From Ancylobacter sp. IITR112 (GTDB lineage Bacteria > Pseudomonadota > Alphaproteobacteria > Rhizobiales > Xanthobacteraceae): a stretch of 64,000 bases of DNA. How positions within the stretch are numbered: position 1 is the first letter of the stretch; each line of letters opens with the position of its first letter. Of the stretch, positions 17,272 to 25,205 are shown piece after piece. The notes under the pieces are model-generated. The model was not told where the DNA came from. It saw nothing but the letters and a program-made list of their open reading frames with translations, and did no database searches. Where the stretch lies: the NCBI RefSeq assembly GCF_041415945.1, contig NZ_JBGCUS010000002.1:62001-126000 (forward strand), in the 5' to 3' direction. The position numbers were made by a program, and so were the translations under genes.

Positions 17272-19236
17272 CACCACCGTCTCTCCCGCGCGCTGCAACG
17301 CTTTGACGATCCGCAGCTTGTGCTCGGGATTGACACGGGCATAGACCCGGACCTCCCGGACGGTCCGGTCCAGTTCCGCCTCGGTCATGGCCGCGAGCTC
17401 CGCACCGGTGACGGCGCGGCCATCGGAGGTGATGCCGAGCTCGGCGGCGATGATCGCCGCGGTCACCGGATGATCACCGGTGATCATGAGGCACCGGATG
17501 CCCGCCGACTGTGCCCGGGCCACGGCCTCGCGCGCTTCCCGGCGCGGCGGATCGATCAGTCCGATCAGGCCCAGAAAGACGAGATCGTGCTCCACATCCT
17601 CCGCGAAGGCGCCATGGTCCGCGTGCTCGGCCGGCAGCGAGCGGAAGGCGACGCCGAGCGTCCTCAGCGCCTCATGGGCGAGCGCGTCATTGCTCGCCAT
17701 GATCTCGGCCCTGCGCGCCTCGGTGAGCGCGACGGCGTCACGGCCGACAAGCTCATGGGTGCAGCGCGCGAGCAGGACATCCGGCGCCCCCTTGGTCACC
17801 GCGATCAGACGCTCGGGCTGCTCGGCATCCGTGTGGACGGTGCTCATCAGCTTGCGTTCGGAGGAAAACGGCACCTCGCCAACCCTCGCGAAGCGCGCAT
17901 CGAGGGCCTGCGGCAGCAGGCCGGCCTTGCGGGCCGCAACGATCAGGGCGCCCTCCGTCGGGTCCCCCTGGACGGACCAGTTGCCGTCGCGCTCCTGCAG
18001 CACCGCGTTATTGGCCCGCTCGGCGGCCGTCAGCGCGCGCGTAAGCTCGGACTGCAACGCCTCGTCGGGCGATGGCGGTCCGACGAGTTCCATGTCGCCG
18101 TGCGGCGCATATCCGGTCCCCGACAGATTTGCGCTGCCGCTCGCCGTCACGACCCGGCGCACCGTCATCTCGTTTCGGGTCAGCGTGCCGGTCTTGTCGG
18201 AGGCGATGACCGTTGCCGAGCCGAGCGTCTCCACCGCCGCCAGCCGGCGGATGATGGCCTTGTTCTTCGCCATGCGCTGCATGCCGAGCGACAGCACGGC
18301 GGTGACCACCGCCGGCAGTCCCTCCGGCACCGCGGCGACGGCCAGTGCGACGCCGAGGATCAGCACGTCGAATATCTCGGAGAAGCCGTGAATATCGCTG
18401 ACGAGGAAGATCGTGCCGATCATCGCGAGGGCGATGAGAACGACGGTGACCGCCAGCGCCTTGCCGACCCGATCGAGTTCCCGCTGCAGCGGCGTGATCT
18501 CGTCCGGCGCCTTTTCCAGCATGCCGGCGATGCGCCCCACGGCGGTCCGCATCCCGGTCGCGGTCACGACGGCGCTGCCATGGCCATAGACCGCCGCGGT
18601 TCCGCTGAAGACCATATTGTGCTGGTCGCCGAGCTCGGGCGTGCCGGAGAGCACGGCGATGTCCTTTGAAACCGGCAGGCTCTCGCCGGTGAGCGCGGCT
18701 TCCACCGTCTGCAGGGAGGTCGATTCGATCAGCCGCGCATCGGCGGGGATGGTATCGCCTTCCGCAATGAGGACGATGTCGCCGGGCACGAGCTCGGCCG
18801 CCGGGATGCTCCGCCTGTCGCCGTCGCGGATGACGCTCGAATGTGTGGCGGACATTTGCCGCAGCGCCGCCGCAGCCTGCTCCGCCCGGGCTTCCTGAAT
18901 GTAGCCCATCAGGGCGTTGAGGATCACGATGGCGAAGATCGCCAGGGCCTCGTAGGGGAGCGCCGTGTCGCGCTCCTGCAGCCAGATCGCGGCGGAAACC
19001 ATCGCCGCGACGAGCAGCAGGAGCACTAGCACGTCGGTGAACTGGTCGAGGAACTTCAGCCATTGCGGACGCGGCGGCACCGCATCGAGCTCGTTGCGGC
19101 CATAATACGCCAGGCGCCGCGCCGCCTCCGCCCGGCTGAGGCCGGACTGGCGCTGCGTCTTCAGGAGGGCGATGATCTCGTCGGCGCTCTGCCGGTAGGG
19201 CTCATCGACGAGCGGGGCGGGGGATGTCGCGGACAT
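17268..19236 (-). pseudogene. P2-type cation ATPase, N-terminal fragment (split by IS)
   Basis: The N-terminal 656 codons of a calcium/cation P2-type ATPase. Visible parts are the cation-ATPase N-terminal domain (SADEIIALLKTQRQSGLSRA), the actuator TGES motif (ALTGESLPVSKD), the membrane motif AAVPEGLPAVVTAVLSLG typical of P2A pumps, the phosphorylation site SDKTGTLTRNEM (Asp347) and the N domain with KGAPDVLLARC. The native frame stops matching at QRAGETVV, where the IS begins; translation would run on into IS sequence (LPPECPRS). ATG 19236 is preferred over 19269 because SATSPAPLVDEPYRQ is the usual beginning. See the 15281-16080 entry for the C-terminal part. Confidence 0.9.
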
Positions 19237-19323
19237 GCCACAACGATACGCGTCCGCGACGGATTGCAATACCAGAGTTCTACCGATGCGGCCATCGATT
19301 CCCGGCCGGCCACCCGGCTTGGA

Positions 19324-19683
19324 TCACGAGGGGCGTTCCTCGACCAGATGCACGATGCCGGCCACTTTATCGACCGGGACGACGAAGGCGAGGCCGTTGC
19401 CAGGCATGGTCAGTTCCGCCGCACGCACGATTTCCTCGAGCATCGCCTCCTTCAGATCCGCGGGCACGACGGTCAGGACGATTTCCTTTTCCGGCTCGAT
19501 CTGGATACCGAAGACATGCTGCTGCTCATTGCGCCCGATGCCGCGTCCGAACAGGACCGTGCCGCCATGGGCACCCGCGTCCATCGTGGCCTTCAGGACC
19601 GTGTCGCCCCAGCCTTTGCGCACGATAGTGACGATCAGGCACGGGCTCTGCATCGGGGCTGCTTGCGTGGGGGCTGCTTGCAT
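19324..19683 (-). CDS. PII-like signalling protein
   Basis: A 119-residue PII-superfamily protein (CLIVTIVRKGWGDTVLKATMDAG, then GTVLFGRGIGRNEQQHVFG, then KEIVLTVVPADLKEAML). PII trimers sense nucleotides or metabolites and regulate a partner. The order of two DUF1538 membrane proteins followed by a PII-like gene, all within 1.8 kb and almost without gaps, suggests that it gates that transporter rather than nitrogen metabolism. The canonical T-loop tyrosine of GlnB is not obvious. The first 11 residues repeat AAPTQAAPMQ-like units; an alternative start at Met11 is possible. Confidence 0.8.
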   Translation of the reverse strand: MQAAPTQAAPMQSPCLIVTIVRKGWGDTVLKATMDAGAHGGTVLFGRGIGRNEQQHVFGIQIEPEKEIVLTVVPADLKEAMLEEIVRAAELTMPGNGLAFVVPVDKVAGIVHLVEERPS

Positions 19684-19688
19684 CGGGG

Positions 19689-20420
19689 TCACTCCTGGGT
19701 GCGGGTCTTCAGCCGGACGAAGAGCCCGAGCACCATGACGGATATGATCGGCGCCAGGGCGATCAGCGCGACGAAGCCGAAGCCATGGACGATGGGATCC
19801 TGATCCCCCATCGACGCAGAGGCGCCCAGCGCCAGAGCCAGGAGGAAGCTGTTGGCCAGCGGCCCGGTCGCGACGCCGCCGGCATCCACGGCAATCGCGA
19901 CGAAATCCCCGTCGCTGAGCCACATCAGGCCGATGGCCAGCAGATAGCCCGGCACGAGCAGATACAACAACGGAATCCCGTAGGCAATTCTGAGCATGCC
20001 CAGACCGACCCAGAGAGCGACGCCGACGCAGATCGCCCACAGGACCAGCGATCCGGGAATGGAGCCGCTCGAGGCCTGCTCCACCTGATCGGCGAGAATG
20101 CGCACCGCGGGCTCCCCCCATGCCGTGAACAGCCCGAGCAGAAGCCCGCCGAGCACGAACAGCCAGGTCCGGTCCAATGCGCCGAGAGCCGCACCCACAG
20201 CCCGGCCGAAGGGCAGGAAACCGATGCCGATGCCGAGCAGGAACAGGAAAAGCCCCCCTGCCGCGATCGCTGTTCCCTTGAGGATATCGGCGACCTGCCG
20301 CTGCGGCAATTTGAGCAGGAAGACCTGAACGAGCAGGAAGAGCAGGACGAGCGGCACAATGGCGATCGTCACGCTCAAGGCGGTCGCCTTGATCTCTGCG
20401 GCCCATGCTCCGCTCACCAC
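19689..20420 (-). CDS. DUF1538 family integral membrane protein (second copy)
   Basis: A 243-residue polytopic membrane protein of the DUF1538 family, with about seven hydrophobic helices (ALSVTIAIVPLVLLFLLVQVF, read in two parts, then GIPLLYLLVPGYLLAIGLM). The motif AVDAGGVATGPLANSFLLALALG parallels AFDAGSVTTGVLSGPVVIALAIG in its neighbour, so the two are related halves of one transporter-like system. It starts with GTG at 20420 or 20417, overlapping the TGA of the upstream DUF1538 gene. The substrate is unknown. Confidence 0.75.
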   Translation of the reverse strand: MVSGAWAAEIKATALSVTIAIVPLVLLFLLVQVFLLKLPQRQVADILKGTAIAAGGLFLFLLGIGIGFLPFGRAVGAALGALDRTWLFVLGGLLLGLFTAWGEPAVRILADQVEQASSGSIPGSLVLWAICVGVALWVGLGMLRIAYGIPLLYLLVPGYLLAIGLMWLSDGDFVAIAVDAGGVATGPLANSFLLALALGASASMGDQDPIVHGFGFVALIALAPIISVMVLGLFVRLKTRTQE

Positions 20421-21109
20421 AGCCACATCCCGACCAGCAGCACAGCGATGATCGGACCGACGGAGGCGAATCCGAGAAGCCCGAAACCGTCGGACACCGC
20501 CGAGCGTCCCGCCAGCACCGAGCTCAACCCGATGGCGAGAGCAATCACGACGGGCCCGGAGAGGACCCCCGTCGTCACGCTGCCGGCATCGAACGCCAAT
20601 GGCACGATCTCCCCCGGCGCGAGGAAGGATAAGGCGACGACCAGGCCGTAGGCGACGGTCAGCATGAGCCGCAGGGACCACCCCAGAATGATGCGGCCCA
20701 TGGCCATGGCGGCGAAGCCGGCGACCCCGACCGCGATGAGGTACAGGATTGCCGACCCGGCAATCGCGCGCCCGGAAACCGCGTCGACCTGCGAGGCCAG
20801 AACCAGCACGTCGGGTTCGGCGACCGTCGTCGCGAAACCGAGGGCGAAGCTCACGGCGACGATCAGCGTGATCGACCCCTTCTTCGGCAGTTCGGCGCCG
20901 ATGAAGCGTCCCATCGGCAGGACGCCGAGGTCGACGCCGACAAAGAGCAGCAGCATGCCGAAGACCGCGAGGATCGAGCCGGCGAGAAACTGGAGGAACA
21001 GGTCGAGCGGGGCGTGAACGATCGTGACCTGCAGCACGCAGACGAGCCCGACGAGCGGCGCGACGGCCTTGAGCACGTCAATGAGCCTGTCTTTCAGCAC
21101 GGTCAGCAT
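20414..21109 (-). CDS. DUF1538 family integral membrane protein (first copy)
   Basis: A 231-residue polytopic membrane protein and the first gene of the DUF1538-DUF1538-PII operon. It has strongly hydrophobic helices (ILAVFGMLLLFVGVDLGVLP, IAGSAILYLIAVGVAGFAAM) and the family motif AFDAGSVTTGVLSGP. The motif ELPKKGSITLIVAVSFALGF followed by TVAEPDVLVLASQVD is also conserved in form with the second copy (FTAWGEPAVRILADQVE), supporting an internal duplication. It overlaps the second copy by a few bases. Confidence 0.75.
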   Translation of the reverse strand: MLTVLKDRLIDVLKAVAPLVGLVCVLQVTIVHAPLDLFLQFLAGSILAVFGMLLLFVGVDLGVLPMGRFIGAELPKKGSITLIVAVSFALGFATTVAEPDVLVLASQVDAVSGRAIAGSAILYLIAVGVAGFAAMAMGRIILGWSLRLMLTVAYGLVVALSFLAPGEIVPLAFDAGSVTTGVLSGPVVIALAIGLSSVLAGRSAVSDGFGLLGFASVGPIIAVLLVGMWLW

Positions 21110-21219
21110 GATCGATCACACCATAGCATGGATCGAAGGCCTTCCCGCATCATGCCGGAAGCCGACGTGACCGAGGCGATGGGCCTCGCGGCTTCCAATC
21201 TCATGGCGTGAAGGTCGAT

Positions 21220-22272
21220 TCAGGAGTGCAGTTGCTCCTCGGAGAACAGCGACCAAATGGCGATGAACAGCGCGGCAATCAGTGGGCCGATGACGAAGCC
21301 GTTCATGCCGATCACCGAGAGGCCGCCCACCGTCGATATGAGGACGACATAGTCCGGCAGGCGTGTTCCCCGGCCGACCAGGGGCGGACGCAGCAGATTG
21401 TCGACCGTGCTGATGACCAGCACCCCGACCGCAAAAAGCACGAACCCCCTGAAATAGTCGGCCGCGAGCAGGAAATAGACGGCCACCGGGACCCATACGA
21501 GCGCCGCGCCGATCGCAGGAAGAAGCGACAGAAACGCCATGAGCACGCCCCACAGGAGCGCCGCCTGAATGCCGAGCATCCAGAATGCAATGCCGCCGAT
21601 CCCGCCCTGGATCGCCGCTATGATGATGTTGCCCTTGACCGTCGCGGCAACGACAGACGAGAATTTTCCAAGGATATGATCGGTATGGCGACCGCTGAGC
21701 GGGCTCGCCTTCCGGATCAGGCTCGCCAATAGCCTGCCGTCGCGAAACAAGAAGAACAGCAGGTACAGCATCACACCGAGGCTGACGAAGAACTGCGCCG
21801 TGTTCTGGCCGATGCTGAGGGCGCGCGTGGCGACTTCTTGGCTTGCCTGCATCAGGAAGGACGTCAGCCTGGTCCGGATTTCGACGAAGTCGCCTAGGTT
21901 CAGCGTGGCGAGCGCTTTCTCGACGAAGGGCGGAAGCGCGCCCTGGATCTGCCCGAGCAAGGTCGCGAGATCGAATTCCCGCGTGTTGATCCGGTTATAA
22001 AGGCTGGCCGCCTCCTGGGCCAGAGAGGCCAGGATCGCCGCACCGGGAATGACGACTATGCAGATGCAGGCCAGGACGCTGAGCGCTGCCGCAAGATTGC
22101 GATGTCCGCCCAGCCGGGCCTCGAGGTTCCTGTGCAGCGGATCGAACAGGATCGCCAGGATGACGGCCCAGAGAATGGCGCCGTAATAGGGAAGAAGAAG
22201 CCACAGGAAGGCCGTCGTCACCGCGACGACGAGGACGACAAAGCTAAGCCCCTGGATCGTCGCCTTGGGCAC
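21220..22272 (-). CDS. AI-2E family transporter
   Basis: A 350-residue membrane protein of the AI-2 exporter (TqsA/PerM/YdiK) superfamily. It shows the typical two N-terminal helix pairs (LPYYGAILWAVILAILFDPL), a long amphipathic middle region, and the C-terminal block NIIIAAIQGGIGGIAFWMLG followed by LLPAIGAALVWVPVAVYF and DNLLRPPLVG. Family members have been linked to autoinducer-2 efflux or Na+/H+ antiport; the substrate cannot be read from the sequence. It is 110 bp upstream of the DUF1538 operon on the same strand. Confidence 0.88.
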   Translation of the reverse strand: MPKATIQGLSFVVLVVAVTTAFLWLLLPYYGAILWAVILAILFDPLHRNLEARLGGHRNLAAALSVLACICIVVIPGAAILASLAQEAASLYNRINTREFDLATLLGQIQGALPPFVEKALATLNLGDFVEIRTRLTSFLMQASQEVATRALSIGQNTAQFFVSLGVMLYLLFFLFRDGRLLASLIRKASPLSGRHTDHILGKFSSVVAATVKGNIIIAAIQGGIGGIAFWMLGIQAALLWGVLMAFLSLLPAIGAALVWVPVAVYFLLAADYFRGFVLFAVGVLVISTVDNLLRPPLVGRGTRLPDYVVLISTVGGLSVIGMNGFVIGPLIAALFIAIWSLFSEEQLHS

Positions 22273-22414
22273 CAGGCAATGCTCCCGTCCGCGGTTTCAG
22301 GCTCCCATCGGGCACCCCGTGACATAGAGCACCATGAGGATGCTTGTCGATCGGTTGGCGCCAATCCGGACGGGGCGGACGGGCGATCGCAAGGAACCTC
22401 CCGCGGCGCAACCG

Positions 22415-22705
22415 GCGATCTCCGGCCAGGTCTCGGCATGCGCCTGGCGGCCGGCAAGGATAGCCAGATGCTGCAGGCCGACCCCGAACTCCGCCGAATG
22501 CTCAATGATGCGGTTATCGCCGTCCATGTTGCGGAAGACCGGCTCGACCGAGGCGCGCGGGCCGATCTCGTCCGCCGCATTGATGAGCGCGAGCATGGGC
22601 AGGCGGAGGTTGCGGGGCCGATCGTCTTCCTGCCAATGGTCAGGACCCCACGATGGAACCGGTCCTCCCGGTAGAGCCATCCGACGATCTCATGGACGAG
22701 CCGGC
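22415..22705 (-). pseudogene. PHA-synthase-like alpha/beta hydrolase, C-terminal remnant
   Basis: About 95 codons match the C-terminal part of PhaC-like or depolymerase-like alpha/beta hydrolases: LVHEIVGWLYREDRFHRG, then after a 1-base frameshift near 22590 NLRLPMLALINAADEIGP, then VGLQHLAILAGRQAHAETWPEI, which holds the family histidine. The N-terminal two thirds, including the nucleophile elbow, are gone. The fragment abuts the TumE-like remnant directly, so a deletion joined the two. Confidence 0.65.
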
Positions 22706-22968
22706 CCGGCAGGCTTCACGGTCTGGAGGCGGTGCCATCGGCTCGCCGCGTCTGCCCCGGCCGACCGGATGGGCGTTGTCGAAGCCGACCAGCCGTTCGC
22801 CCAAAGGCCCGTGAAGCGTGAGTAATCGAGGCCGTGCGGCTTTTCCGGCGAAGCCGGAACGCGGGTGACGACGAACTTCACCCAATGGCCGTCCTCGGGA
22901 TAAACGACAAGCACTTGGCCGTCGAGGTCCAGAAGCATGTCGAGGCTCGGATCACGATCCTCGCTCAT
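22706..22968 (-). pseudogene. TumE-like toxin (DUF6516) remnant
   Basis: A frameshifted toxin-like gene. It begins with ATG at 22968 (MSEDRDPSLDMLLDLDGQVL, VKFVVTRVPASPEKPHGLDYS), jumps frame to LTLHGPLGERLVGFDNAHPV, then jumps back to SRWHRLQTVKP where it is cut off. The pattern resembles TumE/DUF6516 toxins (RYSL..., YDN, H-R...). The ATG overlaps by 4 bp the stop of a short upstream coding fragment. Confidence 0.55.
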
Positions 22969-23085
22969 GGCTTTTCCTCATCATTCGTTGATAAGAATTT
23001 CAAGTCCTTTTCCGGATCGTCGATAGCGCCGAACAGCCGGTCGAGCACGTCGCCGAAGTAGCGCTCGAAGATGTCGATCGCCGAT
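22965..23085 (-). pseudogene. Short coding remnant upstream of the TumE-like gene
   Basis: About 38 codons (IDIFERYFGDVLDRLFGAID, DPEKDLKFLSTNDEEKP) ending in an ATGA overlap with the TumE-like start. A stop lies four codons before the segment, so only the 3' end of a gene is left. The overlap suggests it was the partner, possibly the antitoxin, but the sequence is not recognised. Confidence 0.35.
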
Positions 23086-23167
23086 CGTCAGCACGACGGT
23101 GTGGGCGTCGGTTGGGCAAGTTGCCCGCCAGCCTCGGAAGGCTACGGGCAACTACCGGTATCACGTG

Positions 23168-23610
23168 CTATTTGCTGCGCTTTTCGAGGACCTCTCGAAC
23201 GACCGGACCAGCTGAGAAGGCCGTTGGCCAACCCGTGTGGAACGCGAGGTGGGCTACCACTTCGCCAGCTTCTTCAGCGGTGAGTCCATTGCTGAGCGCC
23301 CGGTTGAGGTGTCCCGCTAGCTGCCCGATCTTGCCCTAGAGCGATCAGTGAGGTGATGGTCACAAGGCTTCGATCACGCGGCTTCAGACCGGGGCGGAGC
23401 CAGACTTCGGCAAAAAGAGGAGCGGTGGCGAACTCCTTGAGCCCGGGGGGGAGCATTGCCAAGCACGCCGTCGACGGTCTTGACGCGGGCAGCTTCGCCT
23501 TCGAGGTTCTGCTTGAGATAGTCGACCTCACGGCCCGGCAGTTGGTCCGCTGACACATTATGAGCGGCGAACACCTCTCGGCGAAGCAACTTGGCGGGCT
23601 CATCGTCACC
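23168..23610 (-). pseudogene. Carboxymuconolactone decarboxylase family pseudogene
   Basis: Fragments in at least two frames match the CMD/AhpD-like family: KLLRREVFAAHNV, then FAEVWLRPGLKPRDRSLVTI, then after a frameshift IGQLAGHLNRALSNGLTAEE and VVAHLAFHTGWPTAFSAGPV, ending at a natural stop at 23168. The family consists of small oxidoreductase or decarboxylase enzymes. The frame changes make it non-functional unless they are sequencing errors. Confidence 0.7.
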
Positions 23611-23672
23611 TAGGACTCGCAGGGCTCATCATCGACATGATCATCGAGCACGACAAGCTTGCTGAATGAAGC

Positions 23673-24176
23673 TCATCGGGGCGCCGCTCCGGCTTCCAGC
23701 CGCGATCTGATCCCGTTCATCTGCTCGATTTCATTCCTCTGCGATTGGATGATTCCGTCGCAGAGGCGGGCGAGCTCCTGGTCAGTGAAGTGGTTCTGCC
23801 GGCACATGAGGATCGCGCCGGAATGGTGTGGAATCATCGACGCGATGAATTGCCGGTCTCCGACCAGAGCTTGAGTGCGGGTGGCGGCGAAGGAGGCAAC
23901 GCATAAGGCGGCGAGGCCGAGATAGAGGACCATATTGAGACTACGCCGCGGATACATCTCATTCATGGTCGCGAGCATGATGATGCCCATCGGGGCCGCC
24001 ATGGTCAGCGCCATGTAGAGCATGTTGATGTTATTGTGGAAGTCTTGCCAGCCGTCGACCATCGTGAACATCGCCACGTACATGACGATCAGGCCGAGCA
24101 GGAAGTTGACCGCGAGCATGACATAGCTTCGCGTATCTGTCTGATCGTGCTGAGTTGAATGCTGGTGGTCCTCCAT
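23673..24176 (-). CDS. DUF305 domain membrane protein
   Basis: A 167-residue protein with four hydrophobic helices (YVMLAVNFLLGLIVMYVAMF, INMLYMALTMAAPMGIIMLA and MVLYLGLAALCVASFAATRT) and a C-terminal DUF305 segment (FIASMIPHHSGAILMCRQ, then LCDGIIQSQRNEIEQMN). DUF305 proteins have a ferritin-like helical fold and often sit in copper-resistance loci; the His, Met and Cys residues of MIPHHSGAILMC could bind metal. The N-terminus is His-rich (MEDHQHSTQHDQ). ATG 24176 is chosen for its AGGAG site 7 bases upstream. It is the only intact gene in a stretch of decayed ones. Confidence 0.85.
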   Translation of the reverse strand: MEDHQHSTQHDQTDTRSYVMLAVNFLLGLIVMYVAMFTMVDGWQDFHNNINMLYMALTMAAPMGIIMLATMNEMYPRRSLNMVLYLGLAALCVASFAATRTQALVGDRQFIASMIPHHSGAILMCRQNHFTDQELARLCDGIIQSQRNEIEQMNGIRSRLEAGAAPR

Positions 24177-24374
24177 TGGTTGTCTCCTGTAGTGGTTCAA
24201 AATGGGCCCCTTCCGCCTTGGCATCCCGCCCGAGACATCTTCCGGGTTGCAGGAACCCCTCATGGGCGTCCCCGCGTTGCTCAACGACAGTGACGAGGCC
24301 TTTTCAGCTAGGTAGAGGCCGATAGGCCTGTTTCACTAACTCCAAAAGGCGCCACAACGCAGGGAGTTCCAGCA

Positions 24375-24712
24375 ATGGCTTTCGCGCTCGAAAGCGATGC
24401 ACCACGAGGCGTGTTCCGCCATGGGGCGATCTACGGACATCAACAAGGAGCGTGACTGTTACCGGAAGGCGCAGCCGCCGGCCCCAAGACCGAGAGCCTC
24501 GATCATGGGTCAATGATTTCGGTAACTCGCACTATGATGGTCTCAAGCCACCTGAGGGGCACGGCCTGCACTATTATCGTTTCCGCCTTTCGGCGCTCGA
24601 TGTCGAGACGCTGCATTGCGGGAAGAAGGCGCGTATCGCCGATCTCCTCGACAAGGCACGGCCTCATGTGATCGTTACCACCGAACTCGTCGGAGCTTAC
24701 GAGAGCCGCTGA
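24375..24712 (+). pseudogene. PEBP/YbhB family pseudogene
   Basis: Remains of a phosphatidylethanolamine-binding/Raf-kinase-inhibitor-like (YbhB) gene. One frame reads FALESDAPRGVFRHGAIY, hits a stop, continues LLPEGAAAGP, and a second frame carries NDFGNSHYDGLKPPEGHGLH, YYRFRLSALDVETL and HVIVTTELVGAYESR to the natural end. The N-terminal part is lost. The stop overlaps the ATG of the next remnant (TGATG), so the pair once formed an operon. Confidence 0.7.
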
Positions 24713-25205
24713 TGCCGAAGCCATCCGGACAGATTGGCTGCGTCTGGATTGCCGACATCGCCGCGCCCGTGCTTCATCCGCCGCTGAAGGGTGACCATCG
24801 TACCGCGACCGTGTTTATCGGAGCTGGCATCGTCGGACTCACCACCGCTCTGTGCCTCCTGGAGCAAGGTCATTCTTTGATCGTCCTAGAGGACCGCGCC
24901 GGGCGGCAGGTGAGCGGGCGCTCCTCTGTCAAGATCACCACGCAGCATCGCCTCATCTATCACCATCTCGTCAGACCATCGGGATCGAGCAGGCCGACGC
25001 CTATGCTGAGGCGAACATGTGCGGCGTCGCAGATCCGCCGATGGATGGCCGAACATGACATCCTCTGCGTTCTTGAGAACAAGGCAGCCTTTACCGACTC
25101 ACACGATCGATCTCGAAACCCAAGCGGCGGCGGCGCAACGTTTGGCAAGTCGCTGAGGCGACACGGCATGTGCCGCGTCCTATCTCCCAATCGATGCCGT
25201 CACCT
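24712..25205 (+). pseudogene. FAD-dependent oxidoreductase, N-terminal remnant
   Basis: Starts with an intact N-terminus containing the dinucleotide-binding motif VFIGAGIVGLTTALCLLEQG and the substrate-side motif GRQVSGRSSVKITTQHRLIY, as in DAO-type flavoenzymes. A 1-base frameshift near 24978 moves the match to another frame (IGIEQADAYAEANMCGV), followed by further decay. The gene is truncated where it runs into the 3' end of the convergent sensor kinase gene. Confidence 0.7.

Noticed and set aside
17320..18669. Plus-strand frame opposite the P2 ATPase
   Set aside because: Composition typical of antisense frames and no motif; the ATPase motifs on the minus strand are unambiguous.
23100..23165. 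Small hairpins around gggcaagttgcccg
   Set aside because: Stems are short and lie in degraded sequence with no T tract, so no terminator or element is claimed.
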